Positions 17,898 through 26,487 of a DNA stretch of 64,000 nucleotides are shown here, in pieces. The DNA comes from Paenibacillus dokdonensis. GTDB taxonomy: Bacteria; Bacillota; Bacilli; Paenibacillales; Paenibacillaceae. A program made the translations under genes and the position numbers. Numbering within the stretch: position 1 is the stretch's first letter; each line of letters starts with the position of its first letter. The stretch lies in assembly GCF_004916975.1 (NCBI RefSeq), contig NZ_STGQ01000002.1, forward strand, positions 62,001-126,000, read 5' to 3'. Under the pieces are notes generated by a model. That model made no database searches and was not told where the DNA came from. It worked only from the letters and a program-made list of their open reading frames with translations.

Positions 17898-18095
17898 TTA
17901 TAATTTAGTTACGTTAGCTGCTTGCGGTCCGCGTGCGCCTTCGACGATGTCGAATTCTACGTCTTGACCTTCTTCCAAAGTCTTGAAGCCATCAGTTTGA
18001 ATTGCGGAGAAGTGTACGAATACGTCTCCACCTTCAGAAGTCTCGATGAAACCGTAACCTTTTTCTGCGTTGAACCATTTAACTTTACCTTGCAT
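17898..18095 (-). CDS. Cold-shock protein (CspA/CspB family)
   Basis: 65 residues, a single cold-shock domain. RNP1 KGYGFI (residues 12-17) and RNP2 VFVHF (25-29) are intact, as is the aromatic nucleic-acid-binding surface (W8, F15, F27, H28, F29). It acts as an RNA chaperone. The ATG at 18095 follows AAGGGAATG. The 5' leader from the promoter is about 50 nt, much shorter than the thermosensing leader of E. coli cspA. A 68-residue frame overlapping it at 17957-18163 is out of phase and not real. Confidence 0.96.
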   Translation of the reverse strand: MQGKVKWFNAEKGYGFIETSEGGDVFVHFSAIQTDGFKTLEEGQDVEFDIVEGARGPQAANVTKL

Positions 18096-18149
18096 GCAGT
18101 AACATTCCCTTCGTCATCAAATAAAGTGTGACTTGCGTCCACATTCCTG

Positions 18150-18179
18150 AATATACCACCCAAACTTGTCCATTGTCAA
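18150..18179 (-). promoter_or_regulatory. Promoter of the cold-shock gene
   Basis: A perfect TTGACA (18179-18174) is followed after 18 bp by TATATT (18155-18150) on the minus strand, giving a leader of about 50 nt. Confidence 0.65.
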
Positions 18180-18309
18180 TTGGAAAGGAAAATGATTTTA
18201 TTCAATAATATTCCAAAACAATTCTTATAAACGAGATAATTAGAGGTATATTTGTTGAAATATTACCCTCTATGAGGAAAATTGAAACACTCAATGTTTA
18301 ATTGAGTAC

Positions 18310-18339
18310 AAAAAAGACCAATCAATATTCTGATTGGCC
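18310..18339 (-). terminator. Orphan terminator left of the ISL3 element
   Basis: CCAATCA (18318-18324) pairs with TGATTGG (18331-18337); on the minus strand a run of T follows. Its natural upstream gene would have been the one interrupted or shortened around 18390-20112, where the insertion sequence now sits. Confidence 0.7.
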
Positions 18340-18486
18340 CTACTATTGTGTTAGAAACTTAAACTTAAATTAAAATCCTAACTAACAAATTTTTAAAGCT
18401 TCCTCGCTACAATGAATGTCCAATGTCTGATATGTGATGCAACTGTCGATACTGCCAAGTAAGAATAATAATAAGGTGGTATCGTC

Positions 18487-19740
18487 ATGTGGACATCATT
18501 TAGTAGTAAAGAAAACTTGATTGCGGACATGTTTAAGGTAGCGTTAGAACTCGAATATCCTTGGGAGTTGAAGAGTATTGAGTTCGATGATCAAGATCAA
18601 GCATGGCATTTGTTCCTCGATTTTGAACGCGGTGCTGAATTTGCTTGTCCGCATTGTGGAGCACAAAGCAAAGCTTATGATGCAGATAAAAAGAACTGGC
18701 GACATTTAGATTTCTGGAATTGGAAAACCTACATTCATGCTCGCGTCCCACGTGCTAACTGCTTGAAATGCAATAAGGTGACTCAGGTTCCACTGAAATG
18801 GTCACGTCCAAAATCTCACTTCACCTTTCAATTTGAAGCGTGGGCTATGCGGTTGATGGCCGAAATGCCTGTGAATGCCGCTGCTCGTGAGCTGCGGGAA
18901 CATGATACGCGTATGTGGCGAATCTTTCATTACTACGTGAACAAGGCAATGGAACAACTTGATTTCAGTGATTTGAAACGAATTGCAATTGATGAGACTT
19001 CATCGCGCCGAGGACATCGCTACATTACACTGTTCGTCGATGCAGAGACAAAGATCGTGCTATTTGCAACCGAAGGAAAAGGCATGACAACACTTAAGCA
19101 GTTTAAGGCACATTTGAGCGAAAAAAGCTTTCCTGCCGAACAGATTGAAGAAGTATGTTGTGATATGTCTCCAGCATTTATTAGCGGTATTGAGACGTAT
19201 TTTCCGAAGGCAGAGATTACATTCGATAAGTTTCACGTTATGAAGTTGGTTAATGAAGCGGTTGATGATGTTCGTAAAAAAGAACAGAAAAAACAACCAG
19301 AACTTAAGCGTACAAAGTACCTCTGGCTTAAAAATGAGAGTAATTTAAACGCAGAACAACGTGAAACGCTTATTGGTCTTAAGGACTTACATCTAAATAC
19401 AGGTCGAGCTTACCGGTTAAAATTGTCCTTACAAGAATTTTGGACGAGTCCGCATATTTATGCTGATGTATATCTTCGCGAGTGGATTGGCTGGGCGAAA
19501 CGTTCCAAGCTAGAGCCAATGATGAAATTGGCTAAAACCATAAAGCAACATGAAGAAGGTATTCTACGTTGGTTCCACAGTAAAATGACAAATGGCTTTC
19601 TTGAAGGACTCAATGGACTGGTTCAAGCTGCAAAACGAAAAGCCAGAGGCTACCGTAACGTCGAAAATTTGATTGCCATGGTTTACATGACGGCGAACAA
19701 AGGTCGTCTGCCAGGGCTCGCGGCACGTCGAGCACAATAA
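18487..19740 (+). CDS. ISL3-family transposase
   Basis: 417 residues, full length. The N-terminal zinc ribbon has CPHC (Cys54/57) and CLKC (Cys92/95), followed by a helical DNA-binding region. The DDE catalytic residues are Asp169 in IAIDETSS, Asp226 in VCCDMSPAF and Glu373 in GFLEGLNGL, as expected for DDE_Tnp_ISL3. The ATG at 18487 follows AAGGTGG. It has no frameshift or stop, so it is probably active. The only gene of the element. Confidence 0.95.
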   Translation: MWTSFSSKENLIADMFKVALELEYPWELKSIEFDDQDQAWHLFLDFERGAEFACPHCGAQSKAYDADKKNWRHLDFWNWKTYIHARVPRANCLKCNKVTQVPLKWSRPKSHFTFQFEAWAMRLMAEMPVNAAARELREHDTRMWRIFHYYVNKAMEQLDFSDLKRIAIDETSSRRGHRYITLFVDAETKIVLFATEGKGMTTLKQFKAHLSEKSFPAEQIEEVCCDMSPAFISGIETYFPKAEITFDKFHVMKLVNEAVDDVRKKEQKKQPELKRTKYLWLKNESNLNAEQRETLIGLKDLHLNTGRAYRLKLSLQEFWTSPHIYADVYLREWIGWAKRSKLEPMMKLAKTIKQHEEGILRWFHSKMTNGFLEGLNGLVQAAKRKARGYRNVENLIAMVYMTANKGRLPGLAARRAQ

Positions 19741-19763
19741 CTCTTTAGCCCTTGTGACTCCGC

Positions 19764-19820
19764 CTCATAGATAGAAGAAGCGGTCAAGCGATCTTCTTGA
19801 GGGCATCTTCTATCTATGAG
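19764..19820 (+). other. Hairpin after the ISL3 transposase
   Basis: CTCATAGATAGAAGA (19764-19778) and TCTTCTATCTATGAG (19806-19820) are a perfect 15-bp inverted repeat 23 bp after the transposase stop and inside the element's right end. No T-run is present. It may shield transposase mRNA or limit read-through. Confidence 0.6.
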
Positions 19821-19917
19821 ATTCTACACCCGGGATAAAGGGTTATTAAACTATGATTTGGCGTGTCACCCATCCAGTAGAGCGAAGAGCCTTTTTAAAC
19901 CACTATATTTTCTACTT

Positions 19918-20112
19918 TCACTTCATATAAGCAGTACTGGACAGAACATGAATTCCTTTCCATCCTGCTGTATCCCAGTGAATGTAATGGTATGGTTCCG
20001 CCCTGAATCTGAACTTCACATTTTTTTCATTAGAACTAAAACTTACTGTGATATTAATAGTTTTTTCTGACGTGTCTGCTAATGCTGCTTTGAGTTCACT
20101 TAGGCCCTTTGC
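19918..20112 (-). pseudogene. Probable C-terminal gene remnant beside the ISL3 element
   Basis: A 64-codon minus-strand frame without a start codon, running from a TGA at 20115 to a TGA at 19918. Its translation looks like real protein: ELKAALADTSEKTINITVSF early on and HWDTAGWKGIHVLSSTAYMK at the end, a beta-rich C-terminus. The insertion site lies 19 bp after its stop, and the matching terminator may be the one at 18310-18339. I do not recognise the family. It is either the end of a gene lost by deletion or chance coding. Confidence 0.35.
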
Positions 20113-20160
20113 TCAAAGAAACTGATTATATCAAGGCTTGGGAATTATACTATTCTGTAT

Positions 20161-21231
20161 TTATGATTTAATAATCTTAAGTCTATCAATGGACGGCTTA
20201 TAATTCATTTCAGCAGCTTGTTCATAGCAATCGCAAGCCTGATCAAATTCACCTGTTACCTCATAAAACACTCCCAAGTTATGGAGAGTGGCAAAGCTTC
20301 CGGTACCAAGTACACTTCCCTCTTGCCCATTATCTCCTATCTCAAGCGCTCTCTTGTAATAACGTTCTATTAGAGGTAACAACTCTCCAAACTGGTCTGG
20401 GGCACTGAGTATAAGTTCAAGCAAATAAAGTGCTGCGACAAAGAAAAAATCAGGATAATTCTGCAGATAATCAAACTGCTCTTCAATGATCGTTATTCCT
20501 TCAGATAATTGCCCAGTTGAAATGATAGCATATAATAAATTCACTATAATGCTGGGTGCGTATCCTTCTCTTCCTGTCATATTATCATAAGCAATTTTCA
20601 AATGGTCATAGGCCTTTTCATGATCCTCAAGACCTCTGTATTCCTTAGCGATCTGATGATGATAATATGGATCTAATGGATGTTCCCGAAGGACACTTTG
20701 TAGAATGGGTATATTTCTCTCATTCTTGCTCTGCTGAAAATAGCCATCATGTTGTACTTCCACATCGACAATCAGACGAGGGAGATCCGATTTAATTTGT
20801 TCATGTATTTTCCCCGAATATCTGTAAGACGCCGGAAATAATCTCGAAATATAAATTTGTTCATAATTGATCCCGTCTTGCCCCTGAAATTTATCAATTC
20901 TTTTTACTCTGCCTATGGCTTGATTTTGCTCAATGAATAGACGAATGGTATCTTTACAATCGTTTGAAATATACTCATCAGCATCAAGCACCAGGTTCCA
21001 TTCACTCGTCGATCGGTCCAAAGCATAATTACGAGCTTCAGAGAAATCATTATTCCATGTATAATCGAAAACTTCGGCATTAAATTCCCGAGCGATTTCT
21101 TTTGTATTGTCTGTTGAACCTGTGTCTACAATAATAATCTCATCAACAAGTTTAGAAGCACTTTCTAAACAACGTTTCAAAATGGATCCTTCGTTCTTTA
21201 CGATCATGACAAGAGAAACTGTCTTTCCCAT
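20161..21231 (-). CDS. GT2 glycosyltransferase with C-terminal TPR repeats
   Basis: 356 residues. The N-terminal GT-A domain (about 1-180) shows the WaaE/SunS-like pattern: SLVMIVKNEGS, IIVDTGSTDNT (33-43) and the metal-binding VLDADEY (81-87). Residues about 190-350 are TPR-like helices (EYRGLEDHEKAYDHLKIAY; LGVFYEVTGEFDQACDCYEQA). Such proteins transfer a sugar to a peptide or glycan; the TPR part may grip the protein substrate. ATG at 21231 after AGGAG. It is 84 bp downstream of the next glycosyltransferase and probably in one operon with it. Same architecture as the gene at 38168. Confidence 0.85.
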   Translation of the reverse strand: MGKTVSLVMIVKNEGSILKRCLESASKLVDEIIIVDTGSTDNTKEIAREFNAEVFDYTWNNDFSEARNYALDRSTSEWNLVLDADEYISNDCKDTIRLFIEQNQAIGRVKRIDKFQGQDGINYEQIYISRLFPASYRYSGKIHEQIKSDLPRLIVDVEVQHDGYFQQSKNERNIPILQSVLREHPLDPYYHHQIAKEYRGLEDHEKAYDHLKIAYDNMTGREGYAPSIIVNLLYAIISTGQLSEGITIIEEQFDYLQNYPDFFFVAALYLLELILSAPDQFGELLPLIERYYKRALEIGDNGQEGSVLGTGSFATLHNLGVFYEVTGEFDQACDCYEQAAEMNYKPSIDRLKIIKS

Positions 21232-21315
21232 TAAATTTTTCTCCTATAAATTACTTTTTAGATAATTAGACGTATGGACTTCTATTAAACAACCGACTAC
21301 GCTACTACATCCTAT

Positions 21316-23082
21316 TTAGATTAAATTATTTAAGACCTTTTCTAACAAATGACCAGATTCATGATCCTTCTCTTCAATTTGATTCAGGTACATTAAAGCT
21401 TCTCTGTCTGCCCCAATGGAATGAAGTAAAGAGGCATAGTTATATAATGTATCATAATGCTTGCTGTTGATTTCTAGTGATGCATTAAGAAGGGGGATGA
21501 TGTCGTTGTACAGACCATGAATGAAAAATTGGTTAGCTAGTATATTCAAGACAAGTTGTCTATCAATTTCTAGGGTGTTCACAGTGGAAATGATCATCGA
21601 AGAATTTATCGATCCATCTTTCAGCATACTTGTCATTTCTAAAACCGTCTCATTGACGTCAATTCCACGATTAATCTGTTCTAATAAAATTTCCAATGAC
21701 GAATATGAATTTTTACTTCGAGTTGCTCTTATTAAATATTTTACGGCAGTGAGATGAGTGTTGTCATTGGAACCAACTAGAGAACTTAACTGATCTATAA
21801 AACGCTGTTCTAAGGTGGACACTTCATTATTAATCATTTTATAGCCTATTTCATCAAATCCGGATTGTACAAATAATCTTTGGACTTCAGATAATGAAAA
21901 TAACCTAAGGGTATCATGATCTAGCATTTCATTCTTACCGTACAAGGATTTACTTTTCATTAAAGAGAAGATTACGCTATAATGAGTGGCATTCGGAATA
22001 CTTGCTAGAATGGTACCGTTTGGCTTAAGTGACTCTTTGACCCGAGCTAAAAACTTCCATGGATCTTTCATCTGCTGCAGGATATCCCCTAAGATAATAT
22101 AATCATAGGCTTCAGCCTCGTATGAGATGGTTTCCCCATCACCAATCGTCACATTCCCAATAAGTCCCGCTATGGATGCTGCATGCTCATTCTTTTCTAT
22201 ACCAAACAACTCTGCGTTAGGATACTTATACTTCACATTTAATAGAGTAGCCCCACAAGCGCAGCCAATATCCAGTATATTCATTTTTTTATATCGATCC
22301 TGTTCATTCATTAACTGTACTAGATCTTCTCTGGGCTGCGCATGATAGGATGTATGAAAACCCCATTTCTCCTCAAACTTTTCTCTATTGCGATTCCATA
22401 ATCGCTGCCTTTGTTCTGGCATCTCTCCAAACGAAGTAGATCCAAAATGGTGTATAAATACATTTCTACAAAGTATTAATTCAAACCCGGATTTCAGTAA
22501 ACGGAACGAGTAATCACTGTCCTCACACATTCCTGGGGTAAAAGCTTCATCTAATAAGCCGACTTGATCGACAGCTTCTTTTTTTATTAACATGCAAAAT
22601 CCTATTAATTTCAACCTTCGCTCCCAATCTGGCTCCGCAGTCAAATTGTATGTATTCGCAAAATCCCACATCTCATCCAAGGTTGAATAGGAAACTGCAA
22701 TTTCTTGATCTCCATAGGCACTGTTAGTTACCGGTCCTACTGCACCAATCTCATCAGAACTGTATAAACAGTCATTCATTAATTTAAGCCAATTTTCTGT
22801 TACCACAACATCATTGTTCAGCAAGAGAATACTATCACCTGTCGACAGTTCCATTCCTTGATTACACCCTTTGGGAAAGCCAACATTTTCTTCATTAAAG
22901 ATGGTAAGAATGTCTGTCTGCTCGGCAAGCCAATCCCGTGTGCCATCTGTAGATAAATTATCTACAACGATCAGTTGATAGGTCCCTCTTGGTGTATATT
23001 TACGGATACTCTCAATACAAGCCTGAGTGTATTCAAGTTTGTTGTAAGTGAGGATGATGATGCTTGTTTTTTTATGATTCAT
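21316..23082 (-). CDS. Trifunctional GT2 glycosyltransferase - methyltransferase - TPR protein
   Basis: 588 residues. Residues about 5-240 are a GT2 domain: TSIIILTYNK, VVDNLSTDGT (39-48), LLLNND (86-91) and the acceptor-loop CEDSDYSFRL. Residues about 265-410 are a class I methyltransferase: NILDIGCACGATLL (268-281), the acidic FGIEKNEH and EAYDYIILGDILQ. The last 120 residues are helical, ending in a TPR-like LYNYASLLHSIGADREAL. One polypeptide could therefore add and methylate a sugar. ATG at 23082 after GGAGGG. A paralogue with decayed motifs is at 31996-34053. Confidence 0.85.
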   Translation of the reverse strand: MNHKKTSIIILTYNKLEYTQACIESIRKYTPRGTYQLIVVDNLSTDGTRDWLAEQTDILTIFNEENVGFPKGCNQGMELSTGDSILLLNNDVVVTENWLKLMNDCLYSSDEIGAVGPVTNSAYGDQEIAVSYSTLDEMWDFANTYNLTAEPDWERRLKLIGFCMLIKKEAVDQVGLLDEAFTPGMCEDSDYSFRLLKSGFELILCRNVFIHHFGSTSFGEMPEQRQRLWNRNREKFEEKWGFHTSYHAQPREDLVQLMNEQDRYKKMNILDIGCACGATLLNVKYKYPNAELFGIEKNEHAASIAGLIGNVTIGDGETISYEAEAYDYIILGDILQQMKDPWKFLARVKESLKPNGTILASIPNATHYSVIFSLMKSKSLYGKNEMLDHDTLRLFSLSEVQRLFVQSGFDEIGYKMINNEVSTLEQRFIDQLSSLVGSNDNTHLTAVKYLIRATRSKNSYSSLEILLEQINRGIDVNETVLEMTSMLKDGSINSSMIISTVNTLEIDRQLVLNILANQFFIHGLYNDIIPLLNASLEINSKHYDTLYNYASLLHSIGADREALMYLNQIEEKDHESGHLLEKVLNNLI

Positions 23083-23498
23083 TAATTCAGCCCTCCATAA
23101 ATCTTATTAGCTTACTATATAGATTGAACTATAGTTTGTTTTATCATCCCCTTCCAATCTGCTGTTTAGGAGGGGATTTATTGTACTGTTAGTTCATTTT
23201 ATATAGTTTATATTATCACTAAACAATGTAACTAATGAGATAGATTTAAACTATTATCTCCTTAATAATTGCTATATCAGATTGTCCGGTTAGTCTAGGA
23301 TTGTACTAACTAAACATCCCTTTAGTTGACTTCTAAAAAAATTAAACTTACTAATAGATTAATTTCTTTAAGTTAGGGATTTATATATTCTGGACTGGCC
23401 GCATTATAATAGCTAAATAATTAATAGACCTTTGCCGATACAAAAAAGATACTACTCAAAATATAAAACACATTTTATTATTATGGAGGAAGACAACT
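23083..23498. other. AT-rich divergent promoter region within the island
   Basis: 416 bp between two divergent glycan genes with no coding frame. The rightward gene has a sigma-D-type promoter (23414-23441). A TATAAT at 23405-23410 has no good -35 box. No promoter for the leftward gene could be assigned with confidence. Confidence 0.5.
23414..23441 (+). promoter_or_regulatory. Sigma-D (flagellar) promoter in the glycan island
   Basis: TAAA (23414-23417), 16 bp, then GCCGATAC (23434-23441). The consensus for sigma-D/FliA-type promoters in Bacillus is TAAA-N14-16-GCCGATAT, so only the last base differs. It lies about 57 bp upstream of the methyltransferase gene at 23499, placing that gene in the motility regulon. 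Confidence 0.7.
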
Positions 23499-24452
23499 AT
23501 GCAGGACTTAATTAAAGCAATTCAAAACAGCCCTACAGATTCGATGGCACATTGGGATTTAGGGGAATTTTATGAAAAAAATGCAACTCTGATGAATGCT
23601 ATTGCTCAGTATAGAACTAGTATCACTTTCGGGAACGGAACTCCATATTCATTTCTGATCTTGGCCCGTACATACTTTTCTATTGGACAAATAAAATTAG
23701 GTGTTGACATATGCGAACAATTAATAGAGGGAGAATTTGATCCCACTATAACGGCTAATGCAGAGGACTTATTGAAATTAAGCATCGGTTTAACAAATTC
23801 TTCATTAAAGAGTTTGAACCATAACAGTTATTACCGTCTAAAATCATTAGCTGATCATATAAATGAAACAACTTCTAATAAACATTGTTCTATACTTGAT
23901 GTAGGAGGCGGAATTGGTGAATTATGCTTATTCTTGCCTGATGCTTACTATGCATTAGTAGAACCTAGTGTAAATGGACTTTCTGCACCTTTACCATTTG
24001 AGAAAAAATCTTTTGATATTGTTGTTTCATGTCATGTATTAGAACATATTCCCATTAATGAAAGAGATGAATTTCTAGACAGTCTTTGTATGATTGCCAA
24101 AGAGAAGGTTATAATATTGAATCCCTTTTCTTTTGACGATTCCAATGAATGGTTAACCTTGATTTATGAGATTACTGGGGGCAGTTGGGCTAAAGAACAC
24201 GCCGAATGTACTATGCCCGTTTTAGATGATATAAATAGTTACGCTAAAAGAAGAGGTTATCCATATAAAATCATACCAAATGGATCTAAAACACTTTCAA
24301 TCTCTATGTTATTCTTTGAACACTATGCGAAAATGACCGATAAACGTAATGAATTAATAAAAATAAATAATATGTTCAATAATTTAGAATTAAGTAACTT
24401 AGTAAATGAAAAATCTCCTAATGCATATCTAATAGAATTTGATGTAAGATAA
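23499..24452 (+). CDS. TPR-like / SAM-dependent methyltransferase
   Basis: 317 residues. The first 100 are TPR-like helices (MAHWDLGEFYEKNATLMNAIAQYRTS is the first repeat, summarised by D20, L21, Y25, A34, Y38). Residues about 125-240 form a class I methyltransferase: ILDVGGGIGELCLF (132-145) and FDIVVSCHVLEHIP. ATG at 23499 follows GGAGGA. It is the only rightward gene between two leftward operons, has a sigma-D-type promoter and ends at its own terminator. Likely a glycan or flagellin methyltransferase; the substrate is inferred only from context. Confidence 0.8.
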   Translation: MQDLIKAIQNSPTDSMAHWDLGEFYEKNATLMNAIAQYRTSITFGNGTPYSFLILARTYFSIGQIKLGVDICEQLIEGEFDPTITANAEDLLKLSIGLTNSSLKSLNHNSYYRLKSLADHINETTSNKHCSILDVGGGIGELCLFLPDAYYALVEPSVNGLSAPLPFEKKSFDIVVSCHVLEHIPINERDEFLDSLCMIAKEKVIILNPFSFDDSNEWLTLIYEITGGSWAKEHAECTMPVLDDINSYAKRRGYPYKIIPNGSKTLSISMLFFEHYAKMTDKRNELIKINNMFNNLELSNLVNEKSPNAYLIEFDVR

Positions 24453-24503
24453 AAATATATACTTTAACTACCTCTTCTAGAAAGAAGTTATGTTGATAAA
24501 ATA

Positions 24504-24550
24504 GGAGCGATTGACGCTTCTTGCCATCGCTCCTTATGCAACTTTTTTCC
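24504..24550 (+). terminator. Terminator after the TPR-methyltransferase gene
   Basis: GGAGCGAT (24504-24511) pairs with ATCGCTCC (24526-24533), followed after 11 nt by six T (24545-24550). The same 8-bp arms occur in the terminator of the IS1182-family element at 38047-38083. Confidence 0.6.
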
Positions 24551-24635
24551 TTCTCGCACCAACTCAGCACCAGCTAGGCTTACTGGTAGTAAAATACAAA
24601 CCTAGCAGGCGTGTTATTGACATATTTCGCTATTA

Positions 24636-25634
24636 TCATTTAGGTATTATAACAGTCCCCAAATTATCACTTATAGGAACATAAGGAATGCTGTTTTCAG
24701 AACAAAATTCCCTCACAGCTTCCTTTGCCCCTTTAAAAATAGAATTATTATAATCATGCACAAATATATATCCTCCGACGGCAAGTCTAGGATAAAAATA
24801 GTTCAATCCATCGTATATGGGTTTATATAAATCTGTATCGATACTCACAAAAGCAAACTGGTCTTCTAATTCCTCAGATGTCTGCGGAAAGTATCCCTTT
24901 TTCACAATTACATTCTCAGGGTATTCCATCTTACTCAAAACTAAATCTATACTCGTATCTATGAATTGTGTTGTTTTAACTGAAAAATTCTCTTCTATAT
25001 CATAGGATATATCTCTTTCGTCAAATCCCTCAAAGGTATCAAAGAGATATAATTTTCTATTATTAAAAACTTTATTGATATGCTTTGCAAATCCTCCTTT
25101 ATAAACACCTAATTCAGCAACATTCCCTGTAATATTTTTAGCATGAATTTCTTCTGCAATTAACTCCAGTGATGAGAGTCTTACGTAATCCACACTTTTA
25201 TCATTAAGATCAACTTTTCTTTCTCTCCCAATTAAGTTCATATTACACAAATGAAATGATTCAATCTCTCGCTTCGTAAACAAATTAAAATTTGTATAAT
25301 TCGCCATTTTATTAATTTTTTCATTCAATTCATTTTCTAGTGAGTGAAATATTTTGGAGTCATTCATTTTGAATCCGATAATTTTATTATTATTTATATT
25401 CAAATCTTTTAGTTGTTCTATCAATAGATCATATTTCCCACTTGCTAAAAGTATAAAATCATATTCAAATTGATTTATGTCAAGGGGCGTAATTATTGGC
25501 ACACCCTCAAATAACGTTCCACCAGATTGAGGGATACTATTAATAAAGGCAAGAATTTCAGCTTTATTAAAATCAATGTGTTCCTTAATAATGCTCCAAA
25601 GACCACCATTTCCAAAGACCAAAAGTTTATACAA
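24636..25634 (-). CDS. TylF/MycF-type O-methyltransferase with N-terminal sugar-nucleotide-like domain
   Basis: 332 residues. Residues 1-95 resemble the CoA/NAD-binding PglD-type N-domain (LLVFGNGGLWSII). Residues 120-330 are a macrocin O-methyltransferase (TylF) domain: NVAELGVYKGGFAKHI (171-186), LFDTFEGFDERD, the metal-site DTDLY (266-270) and HDYNN (293-297). TylF enzymes methylate sugar hydroxyls. The start is TTG at 25634, nine bases after AGGAGG. It lies 13 bp after the methyltransferase gene at 25648 and is last in a five- or six-gene leftward operon. Confidence 0.82.
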   Translation of the reverse strand: MYKLLVFGNGGLWSIIKEHIDFNKAEILAFINSIPQSGGTLFEGVPIITPLDINQFEYDFILLASGKYDLLIEQLKDLNINNNKIIGFKMNDSKIFHSLENELNEKINKMANYTNFNLFTKREIESFHLCNMNLIGRERKVDLNDKSVDYVRLSSLELIAEEIHAKNITGNVAELGVYKGGFAKHINKVFNNRKLYLFDTFEGFDERDISYDIEENFSVKTTQFIDTSIDLVLSKMEYPENVIVKKGYFPQTSEELEDQFAFVSIDTDLYKPIYDGLNYFYPRLAVGGYIFVHDYNNSIFKGAKEAVREFCSENSIPYVPISDNLGTVIIPK

Positions 25635-25647
25635 GAATATTATCCTC

Positions 25648-26487
25648 CTAATTTTTAGTTATTATCAAAATTGGACGTTTATAAAACTCACTATTAGCTT
25701 CAATTTTCATAGATTTAAACCAACATGCAACTTCTTCTTTTAATTCTTGATTCTGCTGAGGAGTTATAAGTGCATTCGGAACATCAATATATTTTTTGAA
25801 TTCACTATTATAATATGCGACATTTGTAGCCTTCCAACATGATTGATTAATGTTGGTCAGCAGTTGAAGAAACATGTCATATAGACAATCGGGCTTTATG
25901 ATTGGTTTCAACTTATTTCCTCCCCAATTATAACCAACCTGAATTATTATCGTGGGAGAGATAGAATAAGAATTAAGGAAATTTCTGAAATAATCCCAAA
26001 ATTCTATTTCCGTGTTTATCTTTCCTATATCAAATTCCACACCAGCATGATGCAAAACATTTAACAATAATGAAGAGTCAAATTTACTGTCAAATTTTAT
26101 CACATCATCAATACCAAGTGATTTATTAATAATATCCATATTCCCCAGTTTGAAAATATCGTTAATTTCAGTTATAAAATTCGCATGGTTTATATTTGGT
26201 TCTAAGGCTGTAACTTTAAGACTTGGAAATTCATATGCTAAACTATGAGAGAAGAAACCAGTGTTTGCACCAATATCAAGAACACTCGAAAAATCGCTTT
26301 TCTCAAAAAATTCTAAAATGTAATTATATCTTGCAGTATCACCTCTCCATTCTTCATTAATTACCTCTGTATATCCTAGCTTTTCTTGAACGAATGAAGG
26401 GATGCTTTGATACATTGAATGTTTTGAGGAATCTTGATACAGTCTGCTAAGTTGAGATGTTATATTGTTCGTCACGGTTTCACTCAC
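25648..26487 (-). CDS. SAM-dependent methyltransferase
   Basis: 279 residues. Motif I VLDIGANTGFFSHSL is at 69-83, followed by VTALEPN and LLLNVLHHAGVEF, a class I methyltransferase of the type that acts on small molecules or glycans. The start is GTG at 26487, overlapping the end of the ATP-grasp gene by 8 bp, so translation is probably coupled. The close pairing with an ATP-grasp ligase suggests that the two act on the same precursor. Substrate unknown. Confidence 0.8.
   Translation of the reverse strand: MSETVTNNITSQLSRLYQDSSKHSMYQSIPSFVQEKLGYTEVINEEWRGDTARYNYILEFFEKSDFSSVLDIGANTGFFSHSLAYEFPSLKVTALEPNINHANFITEINDIFKLGNMDIINKSLGIDDVIKFDSKFDSSLLLNVLHHAGVEFDIGKINTEIEFWDYFRNFLNSYSISPTIIIQVGYNWGGNKLKPIIKPDCLYDMFLQLLTNINQSCWKATNVAYYNSEFKKYIDVPNALITPQQNQELKEEVACWFKSMKIEANSEFYKRPILIITKN

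Larger units (their letters stand above)
18398..19891 (+). mobile_element. ISL3-family insertion sequence, 1494 bp, with 8-bp target duplication
   Basis: The element is bounded by a perfect 8-bp direct repeat, TTTTTAAA, at 18390-18397 and 19892-19899; ISL3-family elements duplicate 8 bp. The ends are imperfect inverted repeats, GCTTCCTCGCTACAATGAATG on the left and, read inward, GGCTCTTCGCTCTACTGGATG on the right (about 14 of 21 matching). Inside is one transposase gene with all catalytic residues and a hairpin near the right end. The intact target duplication and full-length transposase suggest recent insertion. Confidence 0.92.
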
